A stretch of DNA of 64,000 nt from Arachis hypogaea. Taxonomy: Eukaryota > Streptophyta > Magnoliopsida > Fabales > Fabaceae. Position numbers and translations under genes: made by a program. Positions 54,989-64,000 of the stretch are shown here, in pieces. The notes under the pieces were generated by a model. The model did not search any database and was not told the origin of the DNA. It worked only from the letters and a program-made list of their open reading frames with translations. The DNA lies in assembly GCF_003086295.3 (NCBI RefSeq), contig NC_092055.1:120767192-120831191 (forward strand), given 5' to 3'. Position 1 is the first letter of the stretch, and each line of letters starts with the position of its first letter.

Positions 54989-56260
54989 CATTAAAGCTAA
55001 ATGAAACTTTTTTAGATTCAAATATGACACTTTAAACTTTAAGGACCAAAACAGGATTACGTCTAAACGTAGGGGACCAATTTAGTACTTTATTAATTAA
55101 TTATTTATTAATTTTACGGATTTTATAGATTGACCATCAAATTTGCTATTTATTCTACTCAATTTGGTTAATTGAATTTAGTTTTCATTTTTCGTTTTCA
55201 ATTTGATTAGATGGAATATAGAGATTCCATAAAAAAGTGCAAATTATAATAAATGTCAAATAATAATTTATTTCTATTTTTTTCTTTAAATTTCTAATTT
55301 GCAAAACAAATTTATATATATAGATCGGACTACAATTTTATAAAAAATATCTTTATTTTCTTTTTATTACGAGTTTCTTATATAGTTTTTTCAAAAAAAA
55401 TTTATAATTGTTGAAAATTTTAAAACATCTCTACATCTTTATTTAATAATTTAAATTTTTATAAATTAAAATAAATGATTTATGATATGAAATTAATACT
55501 TTTATAAACAAAACGTCAAAATTTTCACTATTAGCTAACTATAACAGGATTGAATAGTTTATACTTTCTACGACATTTTGTTATGAAACAAGTTCACCAC
55601 AAATTTGTAATACGAAAAAACAGATAAATTTCATCATGACGTAAATCTCTCAAAGAAAAAGACACATTATACAATTGGCTAAATAACTTGAACTTATATA
55701 CATGTCAAGTAAATACTAAATACACATTAACTAAGAATCAAATTAACACACACTTGCATGTAACTTGTAGAAACTTTAATTCTTGCCATCTTATTGATGA
55801 ATCAGGGTCAACTGATCAAGCATTTATTCAACCTAGCGACCTATTTTTAAATTTCAATTATCTTAAATTAGTTAAATATATCATTATTTTATATATTAAA
55901 AGTGTAAAAACAAACTTATTATACATACATATATATGAGAAAGTATAATTTATCTTCTAATTTCTTAGGATACCAGAACATACAATTGTTGCATAATAAT
56001 AATTATCATCTTTTAATATGATATATGTTAATTATCTTTATATTTTGTTAAAAGTTTCATAACTTTTTTTCTATTAATATGTTAGTATTTACTTACAAAT
56101 GATATATCGTTTAGAATGGTATTATAATTAAAGGATGAAGTTGAATCAGCTATGCATATTAGAAAGAATTATTACAAGTGAAAAATAAGAAAGTAAGAGG
56201 AACACGAATGCATCATATATATATTACTACTAGCTGGTTATTATAATATCGGTAATGATA

Positions 56261-56400
56261 GGAAGACAATAATAATTCAGTCTAAATTAAACAGTCTAAA
56301 CTTATTTTATTTAGCATTTATTAATTTTAACGTTAACGACAATAAATGGATGCTAAATAAGATAAATTTTTTAGGTTTGAATTAAGTTTTATTGTCTCCC
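56261..56400. mobile_element. Putative MITE (140-bp foldback)
   Basis: The ends are near-complementary: GGAAGACAATAATAATTCAG at the left, and the complement of a right end reading GGGAGACAATAAAACTTAAT. Inner parts TATTTTATTTAGCATTTATT and ATGCTAAATAAGATA also pair. The centre is TAACGTTAACG. The target duplication is not clear. Confidence 0.65.
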
Positions 56401-56510
56401 AAACATTGTTGTTACAATATATTGTTAAACAATAAAAGCAACTTTAGATATACTTTATGATTTCAACAATACAATTTTATCACAACATACATAGATCCAA
56501 CAAATTACAA

Positions 56511-56564
56511 AGATAAAAATAAAATCAATTTTGTAATAGATAAAAATAAAATCAATTTTGTAAT
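56511..56564. repeat. Tandem duplication of a 27-bp AT-rich unit
   Basis: AGATAAAAATAAAATCAATT(TTGTAAT) occurs twice head to tail. Confidence 0.8.
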
Positions 56565-57390
56565 AGACAAATTAAAATAACTTTAAAAATAAAATCCTGA
56601 TGAATGCATATCAAGTTCTTATAACTACTAATTTATTATTATCTAAGTAATAATACACATCCAAAATCTTATTGAAATAACAAGTCCAATTCTATTATGT
56701 ACCTCAAAAACCTACAAATTATATATATAATAACTAAAGATTAAAGTTGAATACCTTGGAATTTTATTAACTAGTACAGAGAGAAAAGGAAAGAGGGACA
56801 ATATTAATGTGAAAATCTGCAGTTTATGTTTTGGTTTGTATGATTATTTTGGGTGTAATTTTAGTAAAATAAAAAATTAAAAATAAATAAAATTTATTAT
56901 TATAATTATTACACATGTATATACCAATTTGAGAAAAAGTACCTAACATTACTTTGGACTAAAATCACAAAGAAAAAAGAATTATGGGGATCAGAACTAT
57001 AAATTATTAATTTTTTAATATCAAAATTATGACGAACAATTTTTGTTTTTAAAATGTTTAGTATGTATATTAAAAAGAATGCTTTAACAAATCATTTACA
57101 ACAATGACATTTAATCTTAGACTATCATATTTATTTTTAATAAAAAAAATAGGATTGATGATAATAAAATATTCTTTTTAAATATTATCATTTAAGTCAC
57201 TAAAATAAAATTATGTCAAATTTTTAGCATACAAAAATATAAAAAAAAATTCTCTAAAGAAGTGTCATGTTAAATTTAAAAAACTGAATATAATTTGTTA
57301 CTTTATTTACTAGTTACCATTATTCGGTGTCAGTCATGTATTGAATTCGGATGCTTCGAATTCGAATGTTTTGATCTCAGATACAGATAC

Positions 57391-58949
57391 TGGTGCACGA
57401 AATTGTTACATATTACTCTCTTACAATTTCGCACAACTAACCAGCAAGTGTACTGGGTCGTCCAAGTAATACCTTACGTGAGTAAGGGTCGATCCCACGG
57501 AGATTGTTGGCTTGAAGCAATCTATGGTTATCTTGTAACTCTTAGTCAGGAAAACAATAAAACAATTCACTTATCAAATCTGATTGCAAGGAATAAAAGA
57601 GCATGAAATAAATACTTGTTATGCAGTAATGGAGAATATGTTGGAGTTTTGGAGATGCTTTGTCTTCTGAATTTTAGCTTTTCTCTTGTATTCCTCTTCC
57701 CTCATGCATGAAAAAGTGCAAAGTTCCTTCCATGGCAAGCTCTATGTAAGGTGTCACCGTTGTCAATGGCTACTTCCCATCTCCTCAGTGAAAATGGTCC
57801 AAATGCTCTGTCACAGCACGGCTAATCATCTGGGGGTTCTCGATCATACTGGAATAGGATTTACTATCCTTTTGCGTCTGTCACTACGCCCAGCACTCGC
57901 GAGTTTGAAGCCCATCACAGTCATCCAATCCCAGAATCCTACTCGGAATACCACAGACAAGGTTTAGACTTTCCGGATTCTCATGAATGCCGCCATCAAT
58001 CTAGCATATACCACGAAGATTCTGATTAAGGAATCTAAGAGATAATCATTCATTCTAATGTAGAACGGAGGTGGTTGTCAGACACATGTTCATAGATTGA
58101 GAAAGGTAATGAGTGTCATGGATCATCACCCTCTCCATAGTGAAGCGCGATTGAGTATCTTAGAAAGGAACACGCATGTTTGAATGGAAAACATAAGTAC
58201 TTGCATTAATTCATCGAGACGCTGCAGAGCTCCTCACCCCCAACAATGGAGTTTAGAGACTCATGCCGTCAGAGATTACAAAATTCAGATCTAAAATGTC
58301 ATGAGATACAAAATAAGTCTCTAAAAGTTGTTTAAATACTGAACTAGTAACCTAGGTTTACAGAAAATGAGTAAACTATGATAGATAGTACAGAAATCCA
58401 CTTCTGGGGCCCACTTGGTGTGTGCTGGGGCTGAGACTAAAGCTTCTCACGTGCCTGGGCTGTTTTGGGTGTTCAACGCCAGGCTGTAACGTGTTTCTGG
58501 CGTTGAACTCCAACTTGTAACGTGTTTCTGGCGCTGGACGCCAGACTGCAACATGGAACTGGCGTTGAACACCAGTTTACGTCATCTATCCTTGAGCAAA
58601 GTATGGACTATTATATATTGCTGGAAAGCCCTGGATGTCTACTTTCCAACGCAATTGGAAGTGCGTCAATTGGACTCCTGTAGCTCCAGAAATTCCATTC
58701 CGAGTGCAGAGAGGGTCAGGATCCAACAGCATCAGCAGTCCTTTTTCAGCCTGAATCAGATTTTTGCTCAGCTCCCTCAATTTCAGCCAGAAGATACCTG
58801 AAATTATAGAAAAACACACAAACTCATAGTAAAGTTCAGAAATATGAATTTTGCCTAGAAACTAATGAAAATAAACTAAAAACTAACTAAAACATACTAA
58901 AAACTATATGAAATTAACCCCAAAAAGCGTATAAAATATCCGCTCATCA
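57391..58949 (-). repeat. 3' LTR of element E
   Basis: 1559 bp with minus-strand ends TGATGAGCGG and GTGCACCA. The five bases before it are GATAC, and the partner flank is outside the window. It has the same promoter layout as D: the GAGCTACAG block near 58680, palindromes at about 58465-58578, and GGGCCCA near 58410. Confidence 0.88.
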
Positions 58950-58986
58950 CAACACCAAACTTAAACTGTTGCTTGTCCTCAAGCAA
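58950..58986 (-). promoter_or_regulatory. Stem-loop and plus-strand primer region at the 3' LTR (E)
   Basis: Minus strand: TTGCTTGAGGACAAGCAA (58969-58986), then AAGTTTGGTGTTG (58950-58962) touching the LTR. Confidence 0.75.
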
Positions 58987-60084
58987 CTAGATAAATAAAA
59001 CAGAATACAAATGAGTCAAGAAACAATAATATCTCAGAGTTTTTGAGTGAAGCTCAGATTCTAATTAAATGAGCGGGGCTAGTAGCTTTTTGCTTCCGAA
59101 CAGTTTTGGCATCTCACTTTATCCATTGAAGCTCAGAGTGATTGGAATCTCTAGGAACTTAGAATTCAGATAGTATTATTGATTCTCCTATTTCAGTATG
59201 ATGATTCTTGAACACAGCTACTTTATGAGTCTTGGCCGTGGCCCTAAGCACTTTGTTTTCCAGTATTACCACCGGATACATAAATGCCACAGACACATAA
59301 TTGAGTGAACCTTTTCAGATTGTGACTCAGCTTTGCTAAAGTCCCCAATTAGAGGTGTCCAGAGTTTTTAAGCACACTCTTCTTTTTGCTTTGGACCTTG
59401 ACTTTAACCGCTCAGTCTCAAGTTTTCACTTGACACCTTCACGCCACAAGCACATGGTTAGGGACAGCTTGGTTCAGCCGCTTAGACCAGGATTTGGTTT
59501 CCTCAGGCCCTCCTATCCACTGATGCTCAAAGCCTTGGATCTTTTTTCTTACCCTTGCCTTTTGGTTTTAAGGGCTATTGGCTTTTTGCTCTTGCCTTTT
59601 GGTTTTAAGAGCTTTGGCTTTTTCTGCTTGCTTTTTCTTTTTCTTTCTCTATTTTTTTTCGCCATTTTTTTTCCAAGCTTTTGTAATCACTGCTTTTTCT
59701 TGCTTCAAGAATCATTTCTATGATTTTTCAGATTATCAATAACATGTCTCATGTTCATCATTCTTTCAAGAGCTAACATATTTAACAGTCTTAAACATCA
59801 AATTCAAAAGACATATGCACTGTTCAAGCATTCATTCAGAAGATAGAAAGCATTGCCACCACATGTAAATAATTAGAATTTTTCTTATTAAAAACTCAAA
59901 AAATATTGCCTCTTATTCTAAAGAAATTTTTCTATTTTATTCATGTTTAATGATGATGAGAAAATTAAATTATAGCTTAATTGGAGATAAAATCAAAAAT
60001 ATAGATACTAATTACTACTATATGATTCCTAAGGTAAAACTCAAATAAAAACAGTTATCACAAGGTTAAGGTTAAGATCAGAAC
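58987..60084 (-). other. 3' non-coding internal region of element E
   Basis: Counterpart of B 11347-12440 and D 33854-34859, including the purine-rich (minus strand) stretch near 59620-59700. No coding sequence. Confidence 0.7.
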
Positions 60085-61218
60085 TCAACAACCTTGAAGT
60101 TGGAAAGTGGATGCCTCTTTAGTCTGTGGAGTGCTTGGCCCTTCAAGGGATAATTTCTGACGCTTTAATTCCTTCAATTCACGCCCTTGCACTTCTTGTT
60201 CTCTGAGCAGTTTGCAGAGCATGCTGTTTTGATTTTGCTGTTCTTCCTTCATTTGGTCCATGGCTTCTTGCAACTTAGTAACAGATGCTTCAAGATATTC
60301 CCAGTATTCAAATTGAGGGAGTTCTGGTAGGAATTCTTGCGCCCTCCTCTTGATGGGGTCATCCTACACTTGTTGTTTTTCCATTGTGATTTTAGTGATT
60401 GGCTGCTCCACTGAGATATACTCTGTTATTCCCATCTTTAATCCAGCATCTTTGCAGAGCATAGAGATTAGGCTTGGATAAGCCAACCTGGCATCCTTGG
60501 AGTTCTTGTTGGCAAGTATGTAGAATTCAGATGGGATCAGTTGATGAACTTCTACTTCTTTTCCCAACATAATGCAATGGATCATTACTGCTCTTCTAAT
60601 ATTGACTTCAGAACGGTTGCTGGTGGGCAATATAGAACGCCCAATGAAGTCCAGCCATCCTCTGGCGACTGGTTTGAGATCTTCTCTCTTGAGTTGATTT
60701 GGGACACCCTTCGTGCTGGTGGTCCACCTGACTCCAGGGATGTATATATCCTCTAGAATCTTATCCAAACCCTTGTTTGTTCTTATCATTCTCCTATTGA
60801 AGGAGTCTGGGTCATCTTTCAGCTGAGGTAGCTTAAAGATCTCCCTGATTTTGTCATGGTGGATGTGAACAATCTTTCCTTTGACCACAGTCCTATAGTC
60901 ATAGAGGGCAGCTCCAGATATTCTCTACCTGTCTGTTTGCCACAGATTAGCGTAGAATTCTTGAACCATATTCCTTCCCACTTTTGTTTCAGGATTAGCT
61001 AGGACTTCCCAGTTCCTGTTTCGAATCTGCTCTTGGATCTCCGGATATTCATCTTCTTTCAGATCGAACTTGACTTCCGGGATCACAGATCTTAGACCCA
61101 TTATTTTGTAGTAATGGTCTGAATGTTCTTTGGTTAAGAACCTCCCTTGATTCCAAAGTGGTTTTGGAGCACTCTCTTTCTTGCCTCTTGGAGTGGGTTG
61201 TTTTCCTTTAGGAGCCAT
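60085..61218 (-). pseudogene. Env-position ORF of element E, two in-frame TAG codons
   Basis: One frame from ATG 61218 (MAPKGKQPTPRGKK) to 60085, 377 codons, broken by TAG after ANLWQTDR (near 60922) and TAG after EKQQV (60364-60366). The middle part (REIFKLPQ, ARGWLDFIGRSILPTSNRSE, IHCIMLGKEVEVHQLIP) resembles the plant-specific domain often annotated as putative plant transposon protein, found downstream of pol in Athila-type elements. The C-terminal part is a glutamine-rich coiled coil (MDQMKEEQQNQNSMLCKLL). No signal peptide or clear membrane segment was seen, so an envelope role is not supported. Its function is unknown. Confidence 0.7.
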
Positions 61219-61255
61219 GATCTTAGTGGGTATGGTTTAGTGATCACGAATAAAC

Positions 61256-61290
61256 ACACCAAACTTAGAGGTTTGCTTGTCCTCAAGCAA
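61256..61290 (-). promoter_or_regulatory. Stem-loop plus AAGTTTGGTGT motif upstream of the env-position ORF (E)
   Basis: Minus strand: TTGCTTGAGGACAAGCAA (61273-61290), then AAGTTTGGTGT (61256-61266), 38 bases before the ATG at 61218. This stem is identical to the one at E's own 3' LTR. Confidence 0.75.
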
Positions 61291-61810
61291 AAGAAAAGAA
61301 AGGAGAGGGATAGAAGGAGAGCTAGTGTCGAATGGTGGATGAGAGGAGGGGAGGCCGAATGTGTTTTTAAAAGGGAGGGGGGTGGGTTTTCGAAAATAAA
61401 GAGAGAGATGAGATAGAAGATATGATTTAAAAAAGAAATAAGTATGATAAGAAAAGATATAATTTAAAATTGAAAAGATATGAAAGATATTTGAAAAAGA
61501 TAAATTTGGATTTTTTGAAAAAGATAATATGGAGATTTGAAAAAGATATTGATTAGTTGAAAAGATTTTTGAATGAAAAGAGATAGATTTGTTTTGAAAA
61601 TTTTGAAAAAGAGTTGAATTGGATAAAAAAGGATTTGTGCTTATGGATTAAGATACATTTGATATTTTTAAAGTGGGGTTTTTAGAAATTAGGGATTTTA
61701 GAAATCAGGGTTTGTAATATGTTTATGCAAGAAATCATGAATTGAAACATGAAAATTAAGATTAAAATGAAAAATATGAAGAAAAAATGAATTTACCTCC
61801 TTCCCACCAT
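61291..61810 (-). other. Leader-like AT-rich stretch before the env-position ORF (E)
   Basis: On the minus strand it is rich in TTTTTCAAA and TTTTCGAAAA, much like the 5' leaders of B and D. It may have arisen by duplication of leader sequence, or may serve as a leader of a subgenomic transcript. Confidence 0.55.
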
Positions 61811-62090
61811 CCTGGCGTTTGAACGCCCAAACGCTGCATGTTTTGGGCGTTCAACGCCCAACTGCTGCTTCTCCTGGGCGTTCAACGCCCAGCTGTTGCT
61901 TCTTTCTGGCGTTGAACGCCAGGAACTCCTTTGTCACTGGGCGTTTTTCTGAACGCCCAGGCCAGGATGCTGTAAATCTGGCGTTAAACGCCCAGAAGGA
62001 GCTTCTTTCTGGCGTTCAACGCCCAGAAGATGCTTCTTTCTGGCGTTTAACGCCCAGATGGCTATCCTTACTGGCGTTTTCTTGCCAGTG
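61811..62090 (-). repeat. GGCGTTNAACGCC palindrome array, internal (E)
   Basis: Nine units, some with longer loops (for example GGCGTTTTTCTGAACGCCC). The equivalent array in B and D has six. Confidence 0.85.
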
Positions 62091-62238
62091 AGCTCTTTTT
62101 CTCTATTTTGTGTGCAGAATCCTTCTGTAACCCTGTAAACTTATACAATTGACTCTTCACCTTAGTATCAATGAACTTTATATAAACAAATAAAATCAAG
62201 AATAGGGCAAAATGCTTAGAGGAAGTGATGCCCCATGG

Positions 62239-62254
62239 CTGGGTTGCCTCCCAA
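62239..62254 (-). promoter_or_regulatory. Conserved post-pol motif (E)
   Basis: Minus-strand TTGGGAGGCAACCCAG, one base different from B and D, 43 bases after the integrase C-terminal stop. Confidence 0.65.
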
Positions 62255-62296
62255 CAAGTGCTTCTTTATTGTCTTTAGCTGGACCTTGCTGAGTTT

Positions 62297-62563
62297 TTAA
62301 TCTAGCCTCAGCCTTGAGCATTCTTGCTCAACATTGCTTTCAAGATAGTGCTTGATTCTCTATCCATTAACAATGAACTTCTTATCAGAATCAATATCTT
62401 GAAGCTCCACATAACCATATGGTGATACACTTGTAATCACATATGTTCCCCTCCACCGGGACTTCAGTTTCCCGGGGAATAGCCTGAGCCTAGAGTTAAA
62501 CAACAGAACCTTTTGTCCTGGTTTAAAGATTCTAGATGACAGCTTTCTGTCATGCCACCTTTT
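62297..62563 (-). pseudogene. Integrase C-terminal segment of element E, after the shared TAA
   Basis: Same length (89 codons with stop) and frame as in D, separated from the integrase by TAA at 62564-62566. It encodes RWHDRKLSS, LFPGKLKSRWRGTYVITSV (GPY is GTY here) and YVELQDIDSDKKFIVNG, followed by an extra TAG at 62360-62362 where D has glutamine. Confidence 0.75.
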
Positions 62564-63514
62564 TTACTTTTCTTTATAAAGCTTGGCATTTTCGAAAGCA
62601 GTGAATCTGAATTCCTCTAGCTCATTCAGCTGGAGCAATCTTTTTTCTCTAGCTAGTTTGGCATCAAAGTTTAGGAATCTGGTTGCCCAGTAGGCCTTAT
62701 GTTCCAGTTCCACAGGCAGGTGACAAGCCTTACCATACGCAAGTTGGTATGGAGAGGTCCCTATAGGAGTCTTGAATGATGTTCTGTAAGCCCACAGAGC
62801 ATCATCCAAGCTTCGTGCCCAATCCTTTCTACGGGTACTTACAGTCCGTTCTAGGATTCTTTTTAGTTCTCTGTTAGAAACTTCAGCTTGCCCATTTGTC
62901 TGTGGATGATATGGAGTCGCCACCTTATGGCGAATCCCATACCGGACCATGGCAGAGTAAAGCTGTTTGTTGCAGAAGTGAGTGCCCCCATCACTGATTA
63001 GTACCCTAGGGACACCAAACCTGCTGAATATATGTTTCTGGAGGAACTTCAGTACTGTTTTAGTATCATTGGTGGGTGTGGCAATGGCCTCTACCCATTT
63101 TGATACATAGTCAACTGCCACCAGAATATACGTGTTTGAGTATGATGGTGGGAAAGGCCCCATGAAATCAATACCCCATACATCAAACAACTCAATTTCC
63201 AAGATTCCTTGTTGAGGCATGGCGTAACTGTGAGGCAAATTACCAGCTCTCTGGCAACTTTCACAGTTGCGTACAAACTCTCGGGAATCTCTATAGAGTG
63301 TAGGCCAGTAGAAGCCACATTGGAGAACCTTGGTGGCTGTTCGCTCACCTCTGAAATGGCCTCCATATTGTGATCCATGGTAATGCCATAAGATCCTCTG
63401 CGCTTCTTCTTTAGGCACAAACCTACGGATTATTCCGTCTGCACATTTCTTAAAGAGATAGGGTTCATCCCACAAGTAGTACTTTGCATCAGTAATTAAT
63501 TTTTTCTTTTGTTG
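62564..63514 (-). CDS. int: Integrase of element E
   Basis: The frame is open up to 63631, but the homologous part begins near [23 protein letters not shown] residues HGSQYGGH and [10 protein letters not shown], and the DDE core in [19 protein letters not shown] and [11 protein letters not shown], are all present. It is nearly the same as the integrase of D and has the same +1 relation to RNase H. Confidence 0.85.
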   Translation of the reverse strand, partial: QQKKKLITDAKYYLWDEPYLFKKCADGIIRRFVPKEEAQRILWHYHGSQYGGHFRGERTATKVLQCGFYWPTLYRDSREFVRNCESCQRAGNLPHSYAMPQQGILEIELFDVWGIDFMGPFPPSYSNTYILVAVDYVSKWVEAIATPTNDTKTVLKFLQKHIFSRFGVPRVLISDGGTHFCNKQLYSAMVRYGIRHKVATPYHPQTNGQAEVSNRELKRILERTVSTRRKDWARSLDDALWAYRTSFKTPIGTSPYQLAYGKACHLPVELEHKAYWATRFLNFDAKLAREKRLLQLNELEEFRFTAFENAKLYKEK

Positions 63515-64000
63515 CCTGCTGTTACTCCATGGGTATGAACCTTGCAGCTTTATAGTTTGCAATGTCTGCAAACCATGGTGTTTCCTGAATGGCGAACAAA
63601 TGCTCATCCGGAAAGGTTTCAGAGATCTCAATAGAGGGGGAGGACGCCCTTTCTACTGGCTCTATTCGGGACAGATGATCAGCCACTTGGTTTTCTGTCC
63701 CATTTCTGTCTCTTATTTCTATATCAAACTCTTGCAGGAGCAATACCCATCTTATAAGCCTGGGTTTTGAATCCTGCTTTGTGAGTAGATATTTAAGAGC
63801 AGCATGGTCAGTGTACACAATCACTTTTGATCCTACTAAGTATGATCTAAACTTGTCAATGGCATAAACCACTGCAAGCAATTCTTTTTCTGTGGTTGTG
63901 TAATTTTTCTGGGCATCATTCAAAACATGGCTAGCATAATAAATGACATGCAGAAGGTTGTCATGCCTCTGCCCCAGTACTGCACCAATGGCGTGATCAC
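63515..64000 (-). pseudogene. RNase H of element E, continues past the window
   Basis: The minus-strand frame contains [40 protein letters not shown] and [19 protein letters not shown], the same as D, up to TAA right after ARFIPME (63522-63524). Upstream sequence (RT) lies outside the window. Positions 63924-64000 continue the same frame without a stop that I can see. Confidence 0.75.

Larger units (their letters stand above)
54989..57390. other. AT-rich intergenic DNA
   Basis: Very AT-rich, with no gene recognised. The start (55000-55100) carries a repeat-like sentence (GGACCAAAACAGGATTACG, GGGGACCAATTTAGTAC). It contains a putative MITE and a short tandem duplication, listed separately. 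The frame at 55688-55948 looks random. Confidence 0.5.
57391..64000 (-). mobile_element. Element E: 3' part of an Athila-type retrotransposon with env-position ORF
   Basis: Minus orientation. The 3' LTR is 57391-58949, and then, going upstream in the element: stem-loop, 3' non-coding region, env-position ORF, palindrome array, integrase and RNase H. The element leaves the window at 64000 before RT. It is related to D (integrase near 90% alike by eye) but keeps a long env-position ORF that D and B lack. Its frames hold several stops. Confidence 0.88.

Noticed and set aside
55688..55948. 86-residue open frame
   Set aside because: AT-rich, no homology, and codon use as expected by chance.
60085..61218. 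A true viral envelope gene or endogenous virus
   Set aside because: No signal peptide, membrane anchor or fusion-type sequence was seen, and the position alone does not make it an envelope.

Overview
The window is nuclear DNA of a dicot plant, most likely a legume close to peanut (Arachis). The genus is an inference, from recalled resemblance of the LTR starts (TGATGAGCGG...) and of the abundant GGCGTTNAACGCC palindromes to Arachis repeats. About 80% of it is LTR retrotransposon, much of it nested. A small host gene island lies at about 45.7-54.5 kb. No rRNA, functional tRNA gene, CRISPR array or bacterial feature was seen. || LAYOUT. 1-2902: 3' end and LTR of an Athila-like element (K). 2903-14272: an older LTR (A) split by element B (4163-14227), a gag-protease-only, non-autonomous Athila-type retrotransposon with equal 1750-bp LTRs and target-site duplication (TSD) CTTGC. 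14273-17292: 3' internal sequence and 3' LTR of a further element (F). 17293-24591: a decayed chromovirus (G, Tekay/Del-like), interrupted inside a gag zinc knuckle by solo LTR H (17862-19453, TSD CCGGG). 24592-45534: a decayed minus-strand Ty1/copia element of the Sirevirus type (J), inserted in G's LTR. J itself received the young minus-strand Athila element D (32259-43461, equal 1558-bp LTRs, TSD GCCCT). D has gag, protease, RT, RNase H and integrase. 46862-48505: intronless PPR gene. 48972-50664: five-exon gene for an unrecognised 400-residue protein. 51-57 kb: gene-like fragments, MITEs, a foldback and AT-rich DNA. 57391-64000: 3' part of a second minus-strand Athila element (E), with an env-position ORF and an integrase. 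|| HOW THE PARTS RELATE. B, D and E share LTR ends, the GGCGTTNAACGCC arrays, a conserved TTGGGAGGCAACCCAA-type motif after pol, and a stem-loop plus AAGTTTGGTGT motif placed both before the env-position ORF and next to the 3' LTR. B and D (E's 5' end lies outside the window) also share the tRNA-Asp primer site. B lacks RT and integrase and would need an autonomous relative such as D. || MOST UNUSUAL. (1) Distinct LTR families share one promoter layout: a GAGCTACAG...TTGGAAAG block, then an array of short palindromes whose sequence differs between families, then TGGGCC, then TATA. (2) A 5' fragment of tRNA-Cys is embedded in B and D exactly where the env-position ORF is deleted. (3) D and E share the same frame change and the same stop codon inside the integrase region.
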